A stretch of 64,000 nucleotides of DNA from Spongiibacter marinus (GCF_016906995.1 NZ_JAFBBD010000006.1:222438-286437); one strand, 5' to 3'. Shown: positions 45,233 through 54,785, counted from the first letter of the stretch. Notes: a model not told the origin generated them from the letters alone. Made by a program: numbers and translations.

Positions 45233-46858
45233 ATGAATACATTCACCAAAACCTTGCTGGGCACGGCCGTCGGCGCGCTGCTCGGCGCATCCGGCGTCTG
45301 GCTACTCGGCAACCCCGATGAGGGGGATATGACAGCAACCGGCGGTGAACGCAAGCCACTTTACTGGGTGGCGCCCATGGATCCCAACTACAAGCGCGAC
45401 AAGCCTGGCAAATCGCCCATGGGCATGGATCTGATCCCTGTGTACGAGAAATCCGCCGGAGAGGATGAAGCCGGCACCGTCAAGATATCGCCCGAGGTCG
45501 TCAACAATCTCGGCGTGCGCACCGCCACGGTTAGGTCCGGGTCTCTGAATCTGGATGTCAAAACCGTCGGTTACGTGCAATACGATGAGAACCGGCTGGT
45601 GCATATCAGCCCGCGCGTGGAAGGCTGGATCGAGAAGCTCCATGTCAAGGCCGCCGGGGATCCGGTCAGACAGGGCGACCCCCTGTACGCCCTCTATTCA
45701 CCCACCCTGGTCAACGCCCAGGAGGAATTGTTGTTGGCGTTGAAACGCGACAATCCGGTGTTGATCGGTGCTGCCGTGGAACGCTTGTTGGCGCTGCAAG
45801 TACCTCAGGCAGATATCGACCGGCTGCTTAAAACCCGCAAGGTCAGCCAGACCATCACCGTTGCCGCGCCGCAGTCCGGGGTACTGGACAATCTCGCGGT
45901 GCGTGAGGGCATGTTCGTCAAGCCTGGCTTGAGTCTGATGAGCATCGGCCAGCTAGAACATATCTGGGTGATCGGTGAGGTGTTCGAACGACAGGCAAGC
46001 CTGGTCAAGACCGGCGACCAGGTGCGGATGCGGCTCGATTACCTGCCCGGTCGGGATTGGTTGGGCCAGGTGGACTATGTCTATCCGTCTTTGAATGCCA
46101 AGACACGTACCGCGCAAATCCGGGTGCATTTCGACAACCCGGACGACTTCCTCAAGCCGGGCATGTTCGCGCAGATGGTCATTGAGACCCAGGCGGGGGC
46201 TGAAGCACTGTTAATCCCGCGAGAAGCGCTGATCCGTACCGGCAGCCAGGCGCGCGTGGTGTTGGCGCTGGGTGATGGCAAATTCAAATCGGTGGCCGTT
46301 GAGGTCGGGCGTGTGGGCGAACGGCAGGTGGAAATTCAGTCGGGACTCAAAGAAGGGGAACGCATTGTGACCTCTGCTCAGTTCCTGATCGACTCGGAAT
46401 CCAGCAAGACGTCGGACTTCAAGCGCATGGCCAAGCGCGATCAGCAAGGCGAATCAATGGATGTAAAGGCAGACGCTGATTCCCGCTCAGTCTGGGTGGC
46501 CGCACGTATCGACAGCCTGATGCCGGATCACCGCATGGTGACCCTGGAGCACGAGGCCATCCCGGACTGGCAATGGCCCACCATGACCATGGATTTCACC
46601 GTCGCTGAGGCTGTGGACATGGATGCGCTCAAACAGGGAATGCGCCTGCATGTGCAGATCACCAATAACAACAGTGGTGGATACCAGATTACCCAAGTGC
46701 ATATTCCCAATGAGCAAGGCAATGATGCCATGCCTGCAGGAATGGATCACGGTCAGCACGAGGGTATGGATCACGGTGATATGTCGATGCCGGAGCACAG
46801 CGAACACCAGGGCATGAACCACGGCGGTCACGATCAAAAGGAGCACAATCATGATTGA
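45233..46858 (+). CDS. cusB: CusB adaptor with N-terminal HMBD and C-terminal CusF domain
   Basis: A 541-aa periplasmic adaptor longer than E. coli CusB (about 400 aa). Residues 43-72 are a heavy-metal-binding domain ('LYWVAPMDPNYKRDKPGKSP'). The lipoyl and barrel parts follow. Residues about 423-485 are a CusF-like chaperone domain with 'WQWPTMTMDF' (W448, M451, M453). The tail is His/Met-rich ('MDHGQHEGMDHGDMSMPEH'). Fusing CusF to CusB would hold the chaperone beside the pump entry. Its stop overlaps the cusA start by 8 bp. Confidence 0.93.
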   Translation: MNTFTKTLLGTAVGALLGASGVWLLGNPDEGDMTATGGERKPLYWVAPMDPNYKRDKPGKSPMGMDLIPVYEKSAGEDEAGTVKISPEVVNNLGVRTATVRSGSLNLDVKTVGYVQYDENRLVHISPRVEGWIEKLHVKAAGDPVRQGDPLYALYSPTLVNAQEELLLALKRDNPVLIGAAVERLLALQVPQADIDRLLKTRKVSQTITVAAPQSGVLDNLAVREGMFVKPGLSLMSIGQLEHIWVIGEVFERQASLVKTGDQVRMRLDYLPGRDWLGQVDYVYPSLNAKTRTAQIRVHFDNPDDFLKPGMFAQMVIETQAGAEALLIPREALIRTGSQARVVLALGDGKFKSVAVEVGRVGERQVEIQSGLKEGERIVTSAQFLIDSESSKTSDFKRMAKRDQQGESMDVKADADSRSVWVAARIDSLMPDHRMVTLEHEAIPDWQWPTMTMDFTVAEAVDMDALKQGMRLHVQITNNNSGGYQITQVHIPNEQGNDAMPAGMDHGQHEGMDHGDMSMPEHSEHQGMNHGGHDQKEHNHD

Positions 46859-49800
46859 ATCGATAACCCGTTGGTCCATCGGTAACCGTTTCTTCGTGCT
46901 GCTGGCTACTTTGATGCTGGTGGGGATGGGTCTCTATTCGCTGAAAAACACCCCGGTGGACGCCATTCCCGATCTGTCCGATGTACAGGTCATTATTAAG
47001 ACCAGTTTTCCTGGGCAGGCACCGCAGGTGGTGGAGGACCAGGTCACGTATCCACTGACTACTGCCATGTTGTCGGTACCCGGTGCGGTTACCGTGCGCG
47101 GTTATTCCTTTTTTGGCGATTCCTTTGTGTATGTCATTTTCGACGAGGATACCGATGCCTACTGGGCACGTTCCCGGGTGCTGGAGTACCTGTCTCAGGT
47201 CGCGCCCACATTACCGCCCAGCGCCCGGCCGCAACTGGGACCGGACGCCACCGGTGTCGGCTGGGTCTACCTCTATGCCTTGGTGGATCGCAGCGGTCAG
47301 CATGACATCAGTCAGCTGCGCAGCCTGCAGGACTGGTTCCTGAAATACGAGCTGCAAACCGTGCCGGGTGTTTCCGAAGTCTCGGCGCTCGGTGGCATGG
47401 TCAAGCAGTATCAAGTGAAGGTAAACCCGGAGAAACTGCGCGCCTTCGGTATTCCCCTGTCTCTTATCCAGATGGCTATCCAGCGCGGCAACCAGGAAGT
47501 GGGCGCCTCGGTGGTGGAAATGGCCGAAGCCGAGTACATGGTGCGCGCCAGCGGTTACATCCAGAGTATCGATGATCTGGCCAACATTCCGTTAGGGTTG
47601 GATGTTAACGGTACGCCGCTGTTGCTCAAGGATGTGGCGGATATCGAATTGGGGCCGCAAATGCGCCGTGGCATCGCCGAGTTGAACGGCGAAGGTGAAG
47701 TGGTGGGCGGTATTGTGGTGATGCGTTTCGGTGAGAACGCCCAGAAAACCATTGATGGGGTCAAGGCCAAGCTGGAAAAACTCAAGGCGGGTTTGCCCGA
47801 GGGCGTGGAGATCGTAACCGTTTATGATCGTTCAGGGCTGATATCTCGCGCCATTGACAGTTTGTGGAAAAGTCTGGCCGAAGAACTCGCTATTGTGGCG
47901 TTGATCTGTGCCATTTTCCTGTTTCATGTCAGGTCCTCACTGGTGGCGGTCTTCAGTCTGCCGCTAGGTATACTCACGGCTTTTACCGTGATGTATTGGC
48001 AAGGTCTCAATGCCAATATCATGTCATTAGGCGGTATAGCGATTGCGATAGGCGCCATGATTGATGGCGCGATTGTCATGATCGAAAACATGCATAAGCA
48101 TATGGAACGTACGCCCTTGACGCCAGAGAACCGTTGGAAAATCGTGGCGGCGTCAGCCAGTGAAGTCGGTCCGGCGCTGTTTTTCAGTTTGCTTATTATC
48201 ACTGTGAGCTTTGTACCAGTATTCACCCTGGAAGCCCAGGAGGGCCGGATGTTCAGCCCGTTGGCCTTTACCAAAACCTATGCCATGGCAGCCAGTGCGG
48301 CGCTTGCTATCACGGTGGTGCCGGTTTTGATGGGATATTTCATCAGAGGCAAGGTGGTAGCGGAAAACAAGAATCCCGTTAATCGATTACTGATTGCCGG
48401 GTACATGCCCCTGCTGAAAACCGTATTGCGTTTTCCGAAAATCACACTTGCCATGGCGGTTGTGATTTTCCTCGTTGGGATCTGGCCGGTTAACAAGATT
48501 GGTAGTGAATTCATCCCCGATCTGGATGAAGGTGATCTCATGTACATGCCCACCACTTATCCGGGGCTATCTATTGGTAAGGCCAGGGAATTGCTTCAAC
48601 AGACCGACAAGCTGATTGCGACTGTCCCCGAGGTGAAGACTGTTTTCGGCAAAATCGGCCGTGCCGAGACAGCCACGGATCCCGCTCCGCTGACCATGAT
48701 CGAGACCTTTATTCAGCTCAAGCCCAAAGAGGAATGGCGCGAGGGCATGACCACGGAGAAGCTCAAGAAGGAGCTGGATGCGCTAGTGAAATTCCCCGGT
48801 CTAACCAACGCTTGGGTGATGCCGATCAAGACTCGCATCGACATGCTGGCCACCGGTATCAAGACGCCGGTAGGCATCAAGGTGGCGGGCGAGGATCTGC
48901 GAGAAATTCAGAAGATTGGGCAGCGACTAGAGCAGATCCTCAAGGATGTACCCGGCACAGCCTCGGTGTATTCCGAAAGGGTGGCCGGTGGGCGTTACAT
49001 CAAGGTGGATATTCAGCGTGCACAGGCGGCGCGCTATGGCCTCAATATTGCTGATGTGCAGCAGGTAATAGCCACGGCCATTGGGGGAATGAATGTGGCG
49101 CAGACCATTGAGGGGCTGGAGCGTTATCCGATCAATCTGCGCTACCCGCAGGACTATCGAGACTCGCCAGAACAGCTGGCGCTGCTGCCCATCGTTACGC
49201 CCAGCGGCCAACGCATTGCGCTCGCCGATGTGGCCAATGTCTATGTGGAGGACGGCCCGCCAGCGATCAAGAGCGAGAACGCCAGGCTGAATGGCTGGAC
49301 CTTTGTAGATATCGATGGGGTGGACGTGGGCAGCTATGTACAAGCGGCCATGGCAACGGTCGAGCAGCAGTTGGATTTACCGGCCGGTTACTCGGTGGCC
49401 TGGTCCGGTCAGTACGAATACATGCTGCGCGCCAAAGAGAAACTGACCTATGTGGTTCCTTTGACGCTTGCCATCATTATCATTCTGTTATACATGAATT
49501 TTCGTAACTTCACTGAAATAGCCATTATTCTGGGAACACTACCACTGGCGGTAATTGGTTCAATCTGGCTGATGTACCTGCTTGGCTATAATTTTTCTGT
49601 CGCGGTTGCGGTTGGTTTTATTGCACTGGCGGGGGTTACGGTGGAAATAGGTATCATCATGTTAACTTATCTTAACCAAGCATATCACCAATTGATAGAT
49701 ACCTGTCGTGAGCGTGGAGTGCAACCATTAAAAGAAGATTTGCTCGAAGCCGTGACACAGGGCGCGGGACTTCGTGTAAGACCCGTAATGATGACTACGG

Positions 49801-49973
49801 TCTCCACTATCGCTGGATTGCTGCCCATTATGTTCAGTTCCGGAACAGGTGCGGAAGTTGTTAGCCGGATTGCGGCGCCTATGGTGGGCGGAATGGTGAG
49901 TGCTGTGATTTTAACGTTGTTGGTATTACCCGTCGTGTATTACCTATGGCGCACCCGCTCGCTGAAAGCATAA
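46851..49973 (+). CDS. cusA: CusA copper/silver RND pump
   Basis: A 1040-aa HME-RND antiporter. The TM4 motif 'AIAIGAMIDGAIVMIENMHKHME' is the Cu(I)/Ag(I) type, with one acidic residue before the glutamate instead of the DFG...D pair of CzcA. Met residues in the periplasmic cleft are present ('DLMYMPTTYPG', 'RIDMLATGIKTPVG'). The last 500 bases, from about 49,450, are clearly richer in A and T and use other codons than the first 2.6 kb, suggesting a mosaic gene. A hairpin follows. Confidence 0.95.
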   Translation: MIESITRWSIGNRFFVLLATLMLVGMGLYSLKNTPVDAIPDLSDVQVIIKTSFPGQAPQVVEDQVTYPLTTAMLSVPGAVTVRGYSFFGDSFVYVIFDEDTDAYWARSRVLEYLSQVAPTLPPSARPQLGPDATGVGWVYLYALVDRSGQHDISQLRSLQDWFLKYELQTVPGVSEVSALGGMVKQYQVKVNPEKLRAFGIPLSLIQMAIQRGNQEVGASVVEMAEAEYMVRASGYIQSIDDLANIPLGLDVNGTPLLLKDVADIELGPQMRRGIAELNGEGEVVGGIVVMRFGENAQKTIDGVKAKLEKLKAGLPEGVEIVTVYDRSGLISRAIDSLWKSLAEELAIVALICAIFLFHVRSSLVAVFSLPLGILTAFTVMYWQGLNANIMSLGGIAIAIGAMIDGAIVMIENMHKHMERTPLTPENRWKIVAASASEVGPALFFSLLIITVSFVPVFTLEAQEGRMFSPLAFTKTYAMAASAALAITVVPVLMGYFIRGKVVAENKNPVNRLLIAGYMPLLKTVLRFPKITLAMAVVIFLVGIWPVNKIGSEFIPDLDEGDLMYMPTTYPGLSIGKARELLQQTDKLIATVPEVKTVFGKIGRAETATDPAPLTMIETFIQLKPKEEWREGMTTEKLKKELDALVKFPGLTNAWVMPIKTRIDMLATGIKTPVGIKVAGEDLREIQKIGQRLEQILKDVPGTASVYSERVAGGRYIKVDIQRAQAARYGLNIADVQQVIATAIGGMNVAQTIEGLERYPINLRYPQDYRDSPEQLALLPIVTPSGQRIALADVANVYVEDGPPAIKSENARLNGWTFVDIDGVDVGSYVQAAMATVEQQLDLPAGYSVAWSGQYEYMLRAKEKLTYVVPLTLAIIIILLYMNFRNFTEIAIILGTLPLAVIGSIWLMYLLGYNFSVAVAVGFIALAGVTVEIGIIMLTYLNQAYHQLIDTCRERGVQPLKEDLLEAVTQGAGLRVRPVMMTTVSTIAGLLPIMFSSGTGAEVVSRIAAPMVGGMVSAVILTLLVLPVVYYLWRTRSLKA

Positions 49974-49989
49974 TATTGCCAAACTAAAT

Positions 49990-50009
49990 GGGGCAGACTT
50001 GTCTGCCCC
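49990..50009 (+). terminator. Hairpin after cusA
   Basis: Perfect 9-bp stem GGGGCAGAC / GTCTGCCCC with a TT loop, 17 bp after the stop. No T-run follows. Confidence 0.55.
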
Positions 50010-50250
50010 TGCCGGAGCTCTGTGGTTTAAACCAATAAAGCACCAAATGCACAAATAGGTTAATGCTATTTGGTTGATCTGAATCAATCAAAACACCTAA
50101 ACATTACAGTCATGTCATGTTGGAGTCATCCATCCGTAATCATCACCCCATGACAATAAACAAAGAAGCTTAATAAAACACACCTTAGGCGACAACTAGC
50201 TTGACAGCTACCGGTGTAGAAGTTGGGCAAGTCAACGATAGGGGAAAACC

Positions 50251-51513
50251 ATGAACATGAAGAAGTCAAAACTCAAATGCTGCCTTCTGGCTTTAAGTGT
50301 TACAGCGGCAATAGTTCCTGCCGCTGTTTACGCAGACAATCAGACCGACAATCTCAGGCAGCAAGTCGACGATCTTCAAAGTCAAGTTGATCGCTTGGAA
50401 AACACGGCAGCGGAACGTAATACAGATTCGTCATTTCATATGGCAGGTTATGGATCGGTCGAGTACGCCGACCCGGATTCAGGCAACGCCGCTTTTAACA
50501 AGGTATTGGTCGCCCCCATCATCCACTACAATTACCAAGACTGGCTAATGTTCGAAACAGAATTTGAGCTGTCGAACACAGCTGATGGGGGCACTGAGCT
50601 GGCGTTGGAATATGCCTCTATCAACCTGTTCCTGAATGACTATGTTGCGCTTGGCGTGGGAAAATTTTTAAGTCCCATAGGTCAATTCCGGCAGAATTTG
50701 CACCCTAGCTGGATCAACAAAGCTGTCTCGGCACCCGCTGGCTTCGGGCATGGCGGAGCTGCGCCCCTAACTGAGACCGGCTTGCAATTGCGCGGCGGGT
50801 TTCCACTCGGCGAGATGCGCGCCAATTATGCTGTTTATGTTGGTAACGGGCCCACCCTGGCCGCCGCAGTAGAGAGACAAGGAGGGGATTACGAATTGGC
50901 CATCGAGGAGGTGGAGACCGAAGGCCGTACCAGTGACCCTGACGGGAAGAAGTCATTTGGTGGCCGCCTTGGGCTACTGCCGTTTCCAGGTTTGGAAATA
51001 GGGATTTCCGCCGCCAAAGGTAAAGCCACCGTAACGGAGGCTTTTGCTGGTGGACACGATGGGCCTGAGCTCGATATTGAATCCACAGGCGAATTTGATT
51101 ATGACGTCATCGGTGCTGATTTTCGCTATGGCTGGAACAACCTGGAACTCAGAGGGGAATACCTCAAAACCGAGATTGGCGAAGGTAGTTCCGGAGTCGA
51201 ATTTCACAGCGATGATCTTCCAGCAGATTATACAGGCCCCGCGGAGTTTGACGATGTTGAGGTAGGTCAATGGAAAGCCTGGTATCTGCAGGCAGCCTAT
51301 AAAATCCCCTCGACATCATTTGAAGTCGTCGTTCGCACCAGTGAATTACAGACGCCTCACTCTGGAGAAAACTACTCTCAGCGCACGCTGGGGTTGAATT
51401 ACCTGTTTGCACCCCATGTTGTCGTTAAGCTCAATTATGAGATAAAAGACTACGACTCATCAGGCGCAGATGATGATAACGCTGTGCGAGTGCAACTGGC
51501 TTACGGTTTTTAG
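50251..51513 (+). CDS. Outer-membrane porin (phosphate/oprO-like)
   Basis: A 420-aa protein with a signal peptide ('AIVPAAVYADN'), a short coiled coil ('NLRQQVDDLQSQVDRLENT') and a beta-barrel ending in 'RVQLAYGF'. This layout is seen in trimeric anion porins such as OprO/OprP and in DcaP. Strongly acidic loops ('DYDSSGADDDN'). It has its own 277-bp upstream region and is 12 bp from the diheme cytochrome. Role in metal resistance is not clear. Confidence 0.8.
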   Translation: MNMKKSKLKCCLLALSVTAAIVPAAVYADNQTDNLRQQVDDLQSQVDRLENTAAERNTDSSFHMAGYGSVEYADPDSGNAAFNKVLVAPIIHYNYQDWLMFETEFELSNTADGGTELALEYASINLFLNDYVALGVGKFLSPIGQFRQNLHPSWINKAVSAPAGFGHGGAAPLTETGLQLRGGFPLGEMRANYAVYVGNGPTLAAAVERQGGDYELAIEEVETEGRTSDPDGKKSFGGRLGLLPFPGLEIGISAAKGKATVTEAFAGGHDGPELDIESTGEFDYDVIGADFRYGWNNLELRGEYLKTEIGEGSSGVEFHSDDLPADYTGPAEFDDVEVGQWKAWYLQAAYKIPSTSFEVVVRTSELQTPHSGENYSQRTLGLNYLFAPHVVVKLNYEIKDYDSSGADDDNAVRVQLAYGF

Positions 51514-51525
51514 GCGAGAATTGAT

Positions 51526-52128
51526 ATGAAAATCAGCAAATTTATTACTAGCAAGCTTTTCGGTGTAAGTAGTATGGCTTTGTTACTGTCTGCAACCTTC
51601 CTCACACCGGCTCTGGCCGAAGCAAAAGGCGATGCAGCAAAGGGTGCTCAGAAATGGGCCAATAACTGCGCCCGTTGTCACAACATGCGCGACCCTAAGG
51701 AGTTTTCAGATGCTTACTGGGACACCACTGTTATGCACATGCGCCTCCGTGCTGGACTGTGGGGGGTGGACGAACGTGATATTCTAGCGTTCCTGCAGGC
51801 ATCAAACACACCAGCCAAAAAGGTAACAGTAAAGTCTGTATCGGTGGATCTGGCCAACTCCGGTCTATCCGGTGAGGCAGTCTACAAAAGCACCTGTATC
51901 GCATGCCATGGCGGCGACGGCAAGGGTGCCTTTCCTGGCACTCCGGACTTCACCAAGTCGAAAGGCCCATTGAGCAAAAATGATGCAGAGTTACTGAGCA
52001 ACATGATCAATGGATTTCAGAGTCCAGGCTCGCCCATGGCCATGCCACCGCGGGGCGGCAATGTCAGTCTGACCGACGCCGACCTGAAAGCCGTACTTGG
52101 TTATATGCGAACCACCTTCGAGAAATAG
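51526..52128 (+). CDS. Diheme c-type cytochrome
   Basis: A 200-aa secreted protein with two heme sites, 'NCARCHNMRDP' and 'TCIACHGGDGKGA'. Distal methionines are probably in 'TTVMHMRLRAG' and 'GSPMAMPPRGG'. The signal peptide ends 'TPALAEA'. It is translated from the same transcript as the porin. It may donate or accept electrons for a periplasmic oxidoreductase; the partner is not in the window. Confidence 0.88.
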   Translation: MKISKFITSKLFGVSSMALLLSATFLTPALAEAKGDAAKGAQKWANNCARCHNMRDPKEFSDAYWDTTVMHMRLRAGLWGVDERDILAFLQASNTPAKKVTVKSVSVDLANSGLSGEAVYKSTCIACHGGDGKGAFPGTPDFTKSKGPLSKNDAELLSNMINGFQSPGSPMAMPPRGGNVSLTDADLKAVLGYMRTTFEK

Positions 52129-52140
52129 GGCTTTATCTGT

Positions 52141-52176
52141 GGGCAGAGTGCTCGGTGTCAGCCGGGCACTCTGCCC
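52141..52176 (+). terminator. Hairpin between the cytochrome and tnpS
   Basis: Stem GGGCAGAGTGC (52141-52151) / GCACTCTGCCC (52166-52176) with partial extra pairing in the loop. No T-run. It may serve both converging genes. Confidence 0.65.
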
Positions 52177-52223
52177 CACGTTATATTCTCCAGCCCTTTC
52201 CCTTGCTCGCCGCTCCATATTCT

Positions 52224-53231
52224 TCAGACATTACCAACAAGTGCCTCCAATTTTTCCATCAGAACCAGCGCGGCATTGTTGTTGAACTGCTGTCCTTCCT
52301 CAATGTATTCCCAAACCGTCGCATCGCTTTTCCAGCCTCCTTGCTTTTTAATCAGTTCAAAATCGACTCGCTCTCTTGCAGCCGATGTGGAAAGACCACG
52401 CCGGAAGCTATGGCTGCTCAAGTCCGATACGAAATCGAACTGACAGGCATTACCCAGCGTCTTGAGTAATTCATTAATGGCACCGGAATTCAACGCTTTG
52501 GGTTGAACCTTATCCCAGCGGTTAATGGGGCGAAAAATCGGACCTTCATTGATTTCAACCGATTCTATCCAGTTCCTCATGGCCGTAGCAGGACAGCAGC
52601 CTGGTGCCCCGAAGGGCAAGGCCCGTACCAAACCTGTTGCTTGCTGATCGGTCTTGGATCGTGGCAACTTAATGAGAAGCCCTTCAGGCTCCCACACGAG
52701 ATCACCGATTTGAATGGCCACCAATTCGCTACGACGAAAGGCGCCAAAAAAGCCGGTCAACACCAGCGCGATATCCCGCTGCTTCTTTTTGGTGTCAGGC
52801 AGTTGCCGCAAGTGATTCACCATCTGGGCAATGTGCTCCAAACGTAATGCCTTGGCTTTGCGTTTGGGTTGGCCTTGGGTACGACGAACGCCTTCCATGG
52901 TTTTGCGGACCAGTGGATCACTTACCGGATCGATGAGCCCTTGGTAATGGTGCCATTGGCTAATGGCGGTCAGGTGCAGATCCAGGGTTCGGGGATTGAG
53001 TGATTTGGCTCTGGCCAGCAGATAGTGCACGACAGTATCCCGGTCCGAGGGCAGGCGACCACCCCATTTCTCAAATTGCCGAATGGCCGAACGGTAGGCT
53101 TTACGTGTGTTGTCGGACGTCGCTGCCTGGAGGTAGTGCCGCAATGATTCGGACTCCTGGCGTTCAACCAGAGTCGCATCCTTATTACGTAACGACAAGT
53201 TGCTAGCCTGTATTGGCGGTTTGTTGTTCAT
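52224..53231 (-). CDS. tnpS: TnpS-like tyrosine recombinase
   Basis: A 335-aa tyrosine recombinase. Catalytic residues: R166 ('GAFRRSELVAI'), H274 and R277 ('HSFRRGLS'), W300 in the last-histidine place ('QGGWKS') and Y309 ('VWEYIEEG'). The N-terminal SAM-like core-binding domain is intact. It is divergent from a KfrA-like coiled-coil gene, with a dyad between them: the arrangement and sizes of TnpS/TnpT of Tn4651-type Tn3 transposons, which resolve cointegrates. Annotation as a plain integrase is the alternative. Confidence 0.85.
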   Translation of the reverse strand: MNNKPPIQASNLSLRNKDATLVERQESESLRHYLQAATSDNTRKAYRSAIRQFEKWGGRLPSDRDTVVHYLLARAKSLNPRTLDLHLTAISQWHHYQGLIDPVSDPLVRKTMEGVRRTQGQPKRKAKALRLEHIAQMVNHLRQLPDTKKKQRDIALVLTGFFGAFRRSELVAIQIGDLVWEPEGLLIKLPRSKTDQQATGLVRALPFGAPGCCPATAMRNWIESVEINEGPIFRPINRWDKVQPKALNSGAINELLKTLGNACQFDFVSDLSSHSFRRGLSTSAARERVDFELIKKQGGWKSDATVWEYIEEGQQFNNNAALVLMEKLEALVGNV

Positions 53232-53310
53232 GAATAGGATTTCCTTCGATGTCGCTCAAAAGGCGGCTATGTACCGGCGTTACAACTGGAAAAGTTTCAA
53301 GTAACGGTTC

Positions 53311-53342
53311 TAACCTGTGATAATGGTCATTATCGGTGGTTA
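53311..53342. repeat. Dyad in the tnpS-tnpT gap: candidate rst resolution core
   Basis: TAACC-TGT-GATAATG-GT-CATTATC-GGT-GGTTA: outer and inner arms are perfect inverted repeats around a GT centre, with 3-nt unpaired spacers placed symmetrically. The place, between the divergent recombinase and helper genes, is where Tn4651 has its rst site. Confidence 0.65.
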
Positions 53343-53386
53343 ATAATAGGAATTCAAGAAAGCTTGGAAAACATAAATATAATGTT

Positions 53387-53412
53387 ATATTACGTAATAT
53401 GTAATACGTTAC
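53387..53412. promoter_or_regulatory. Palindromic operator before tnpT
   Basis: ATATTACGTAATAT (53387-53400) is a perfect 14-bp palindrome and is followed at once by GTAA-TACG-TTAC (53401-53412). It is the likely binding site for the KfrA-like protein on its own promoter. Confidence 0.5.
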
Positions 53413-53435
53413 TAAATAATCTGAGAGGAATCGCC

Positions 53436-54485
53436 ATGGCCCGCGCTGGAGTCACTTACCACGATGTTGCCAAAGCCGCCGAAGTCATTAAAAACCAGCG
53501 CCAAGAACCCACGGTGGATCGGGTGCGAGAACAGCTCGGTACCGGCAGCAAAAGCACCATCGCGCCATTGCTCAAGCGTTGGCGGTCAGACAATGGGGAG
53601 GCGGCCGATGTCAGTGGACTGCCAAACGACCTTGTCGAAGTGGTAAAGTCCCTGTATGAGCGGGTGCAGCAGATGGGCGACCATCGGATCGAACAAGCTC
53701 GCGACGAATTCAAGGCTTCGAATGATGAACTCCGAAAAGAACTGACCGAGGCCCGCAACACTATCGCGCAGCTTACCGCTCGCCAACAGGATCTGAACAA
53801 CCAACTATCACGTGTTATTGAGAAAAAAAGCCAGCAAGACAAGTCCCTGGAAGACGCCCGTGTCGGCCTGGCCAAAGCCGAGTCCCAGCGGGATGAAGCT
53901 CTTGCACGGACCACTGAATTGAAAGAAAGCGCTGGCGAACTCAAGCAGGAAAACCGGGATATCCGCGATCATTTCGAACATTATCAGCAGCGAACTGCCG
54001 AAGACCGCCAGCAGGAGCGCGACCAGTTCCGTATAGTTAACCAGGGGTTGAATGATCAGATTCAGGATCTGCAACACCGGCTCGCCCAGGCTGAGTTGAG
54101 AGCGTCCGAGCTATTCGACGTCAACGCGCAGTTACAACGACATGCCGATGAATTAAAACAGGCCAATGCGGCGCTAAATAGCGACTTGAAGGGAAAGATA
54201 GAAGATATCCAGAACCTGAAACACGAGCTTGAAGAAATCGTGACGAAGTGCCGGGAATATCAGCATAGAAATGATCAATTGGCGGAAAACGTGGCCGTGC
54301 TCACTACTCAGAAAGCAGATACCGATAAACAAGTGGCCGTGTTATCCCACGCATTGGAGACCACCAAAGCCGAACTGAAAACCGCCCAGGATAAAGTGGC
54401 ATTTCTGACCGACGAGAATAAGGTGATTCTTCAGGAAAAAGCAGTGATTCTAGGGCAGTTTAAACAGCTCCAGGGCTCGCTGTAG
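53436..54485 (+). CDS. tnpT: TnpT-like / KfrA-type coiled-coil DNA-binding protein
   Basis: A 349-aa protein from the ATG at 53436 (GAGAGGA 7-13 bp upstream). N-terminal KfrA_N-type HTH, 'TYHDVAKAAEVIKNQRQEPTVDRVREQLGTGSKSTIAPLLKRW', then about 230 residues of continuous coiled coil with Gln/Glu/Lys heptads. In Tn4651 TnpT binds the rst site and helps TnpS. Its 3' end is the relative of the broken copy at 5674-6205. Plain plasmid KfrA is an alternative name. Confidence 0.85.
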   Translation: MARAGVTYHDVAKAAEVIKNQRQEPTVDRVREQLGTGSKSTIAPLLKRWRSDNGEAADVSGLPNDLVEVVKSLYERVQQMGDHRIEQARDEFKASNDELRKELTEARNTIAQLTARQQDLNNQLSRVIEKKSQQDKSLEDARVGLAKAESQRDEALARTTELKESAGELKQENRDIRDHFEHYQQRTAEDRQQERDQFRIVNQGLNDQIQDLQHRLAQAELRASELFDVNAQLQRHADELKQANAALNSDLKGKIEDIQNLKHELEEIVTKCREYQHRNDQLAENVAVLTTQKADTDKQVAVLSHALETTKAELKTAQDKVAFLTDENKVILQEKAVILGQFKQLQGSL

Positions 54486-54683
54486 TCGACTGGTTGCATT
54501 TTGACCATCTGGCTGTTTAATGAAGGAATCGTTGCCAGCCTTTAAACGAGCAAACTTGTCAAATTTGTCGGTTCTTCCACAAGACCCCAAGTAGGCAGGC
54601 CAAGGAGAAGCATCGATTCGACAAACGTCAGGCGGAAGAAGAATATTGATATTCCTTTTTATTATCAATGCGTTATAGGTTTT

Positions 54684-54718
54684 GTGGCTAAATTCAACGC
54701 TTTTACCGGCCGAACCTC
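54684..54718 (-). repeat. Right terminal inverted repeat, Tn3-family type
   Basis: Read inward on the minus strand it is GAGGTTCGGC, then CGGTAAAAGCGTTG, then TTTAGCCAC. 24 of 28 inner bases equal the left end. The outer part is 4 bp shorter than the left repeat and starts GAGG instead of GGGG, so it may be degenerate. Confidence 0.5.
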
Positions 54719-54765
54719 TAATTTTCCTTTCGAATAAAAAACCGATTGCCGATCGGAGTTATGTA

Positions 54766-54785
54766 GTGCAGTCTTGTCGCACAAG
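54766..54785. promoter_or_regulatory. Possible BlaI-type operator
   Basis: CTTGT-CGC-ACAAG (54773-54785), overlapping arms GTGC (54766-54769) and GCAC, 17 bp before the BlaI-like start. BlaI/MecI/CopY repressors bind short dyads of this kind. Confidence 0.4.
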
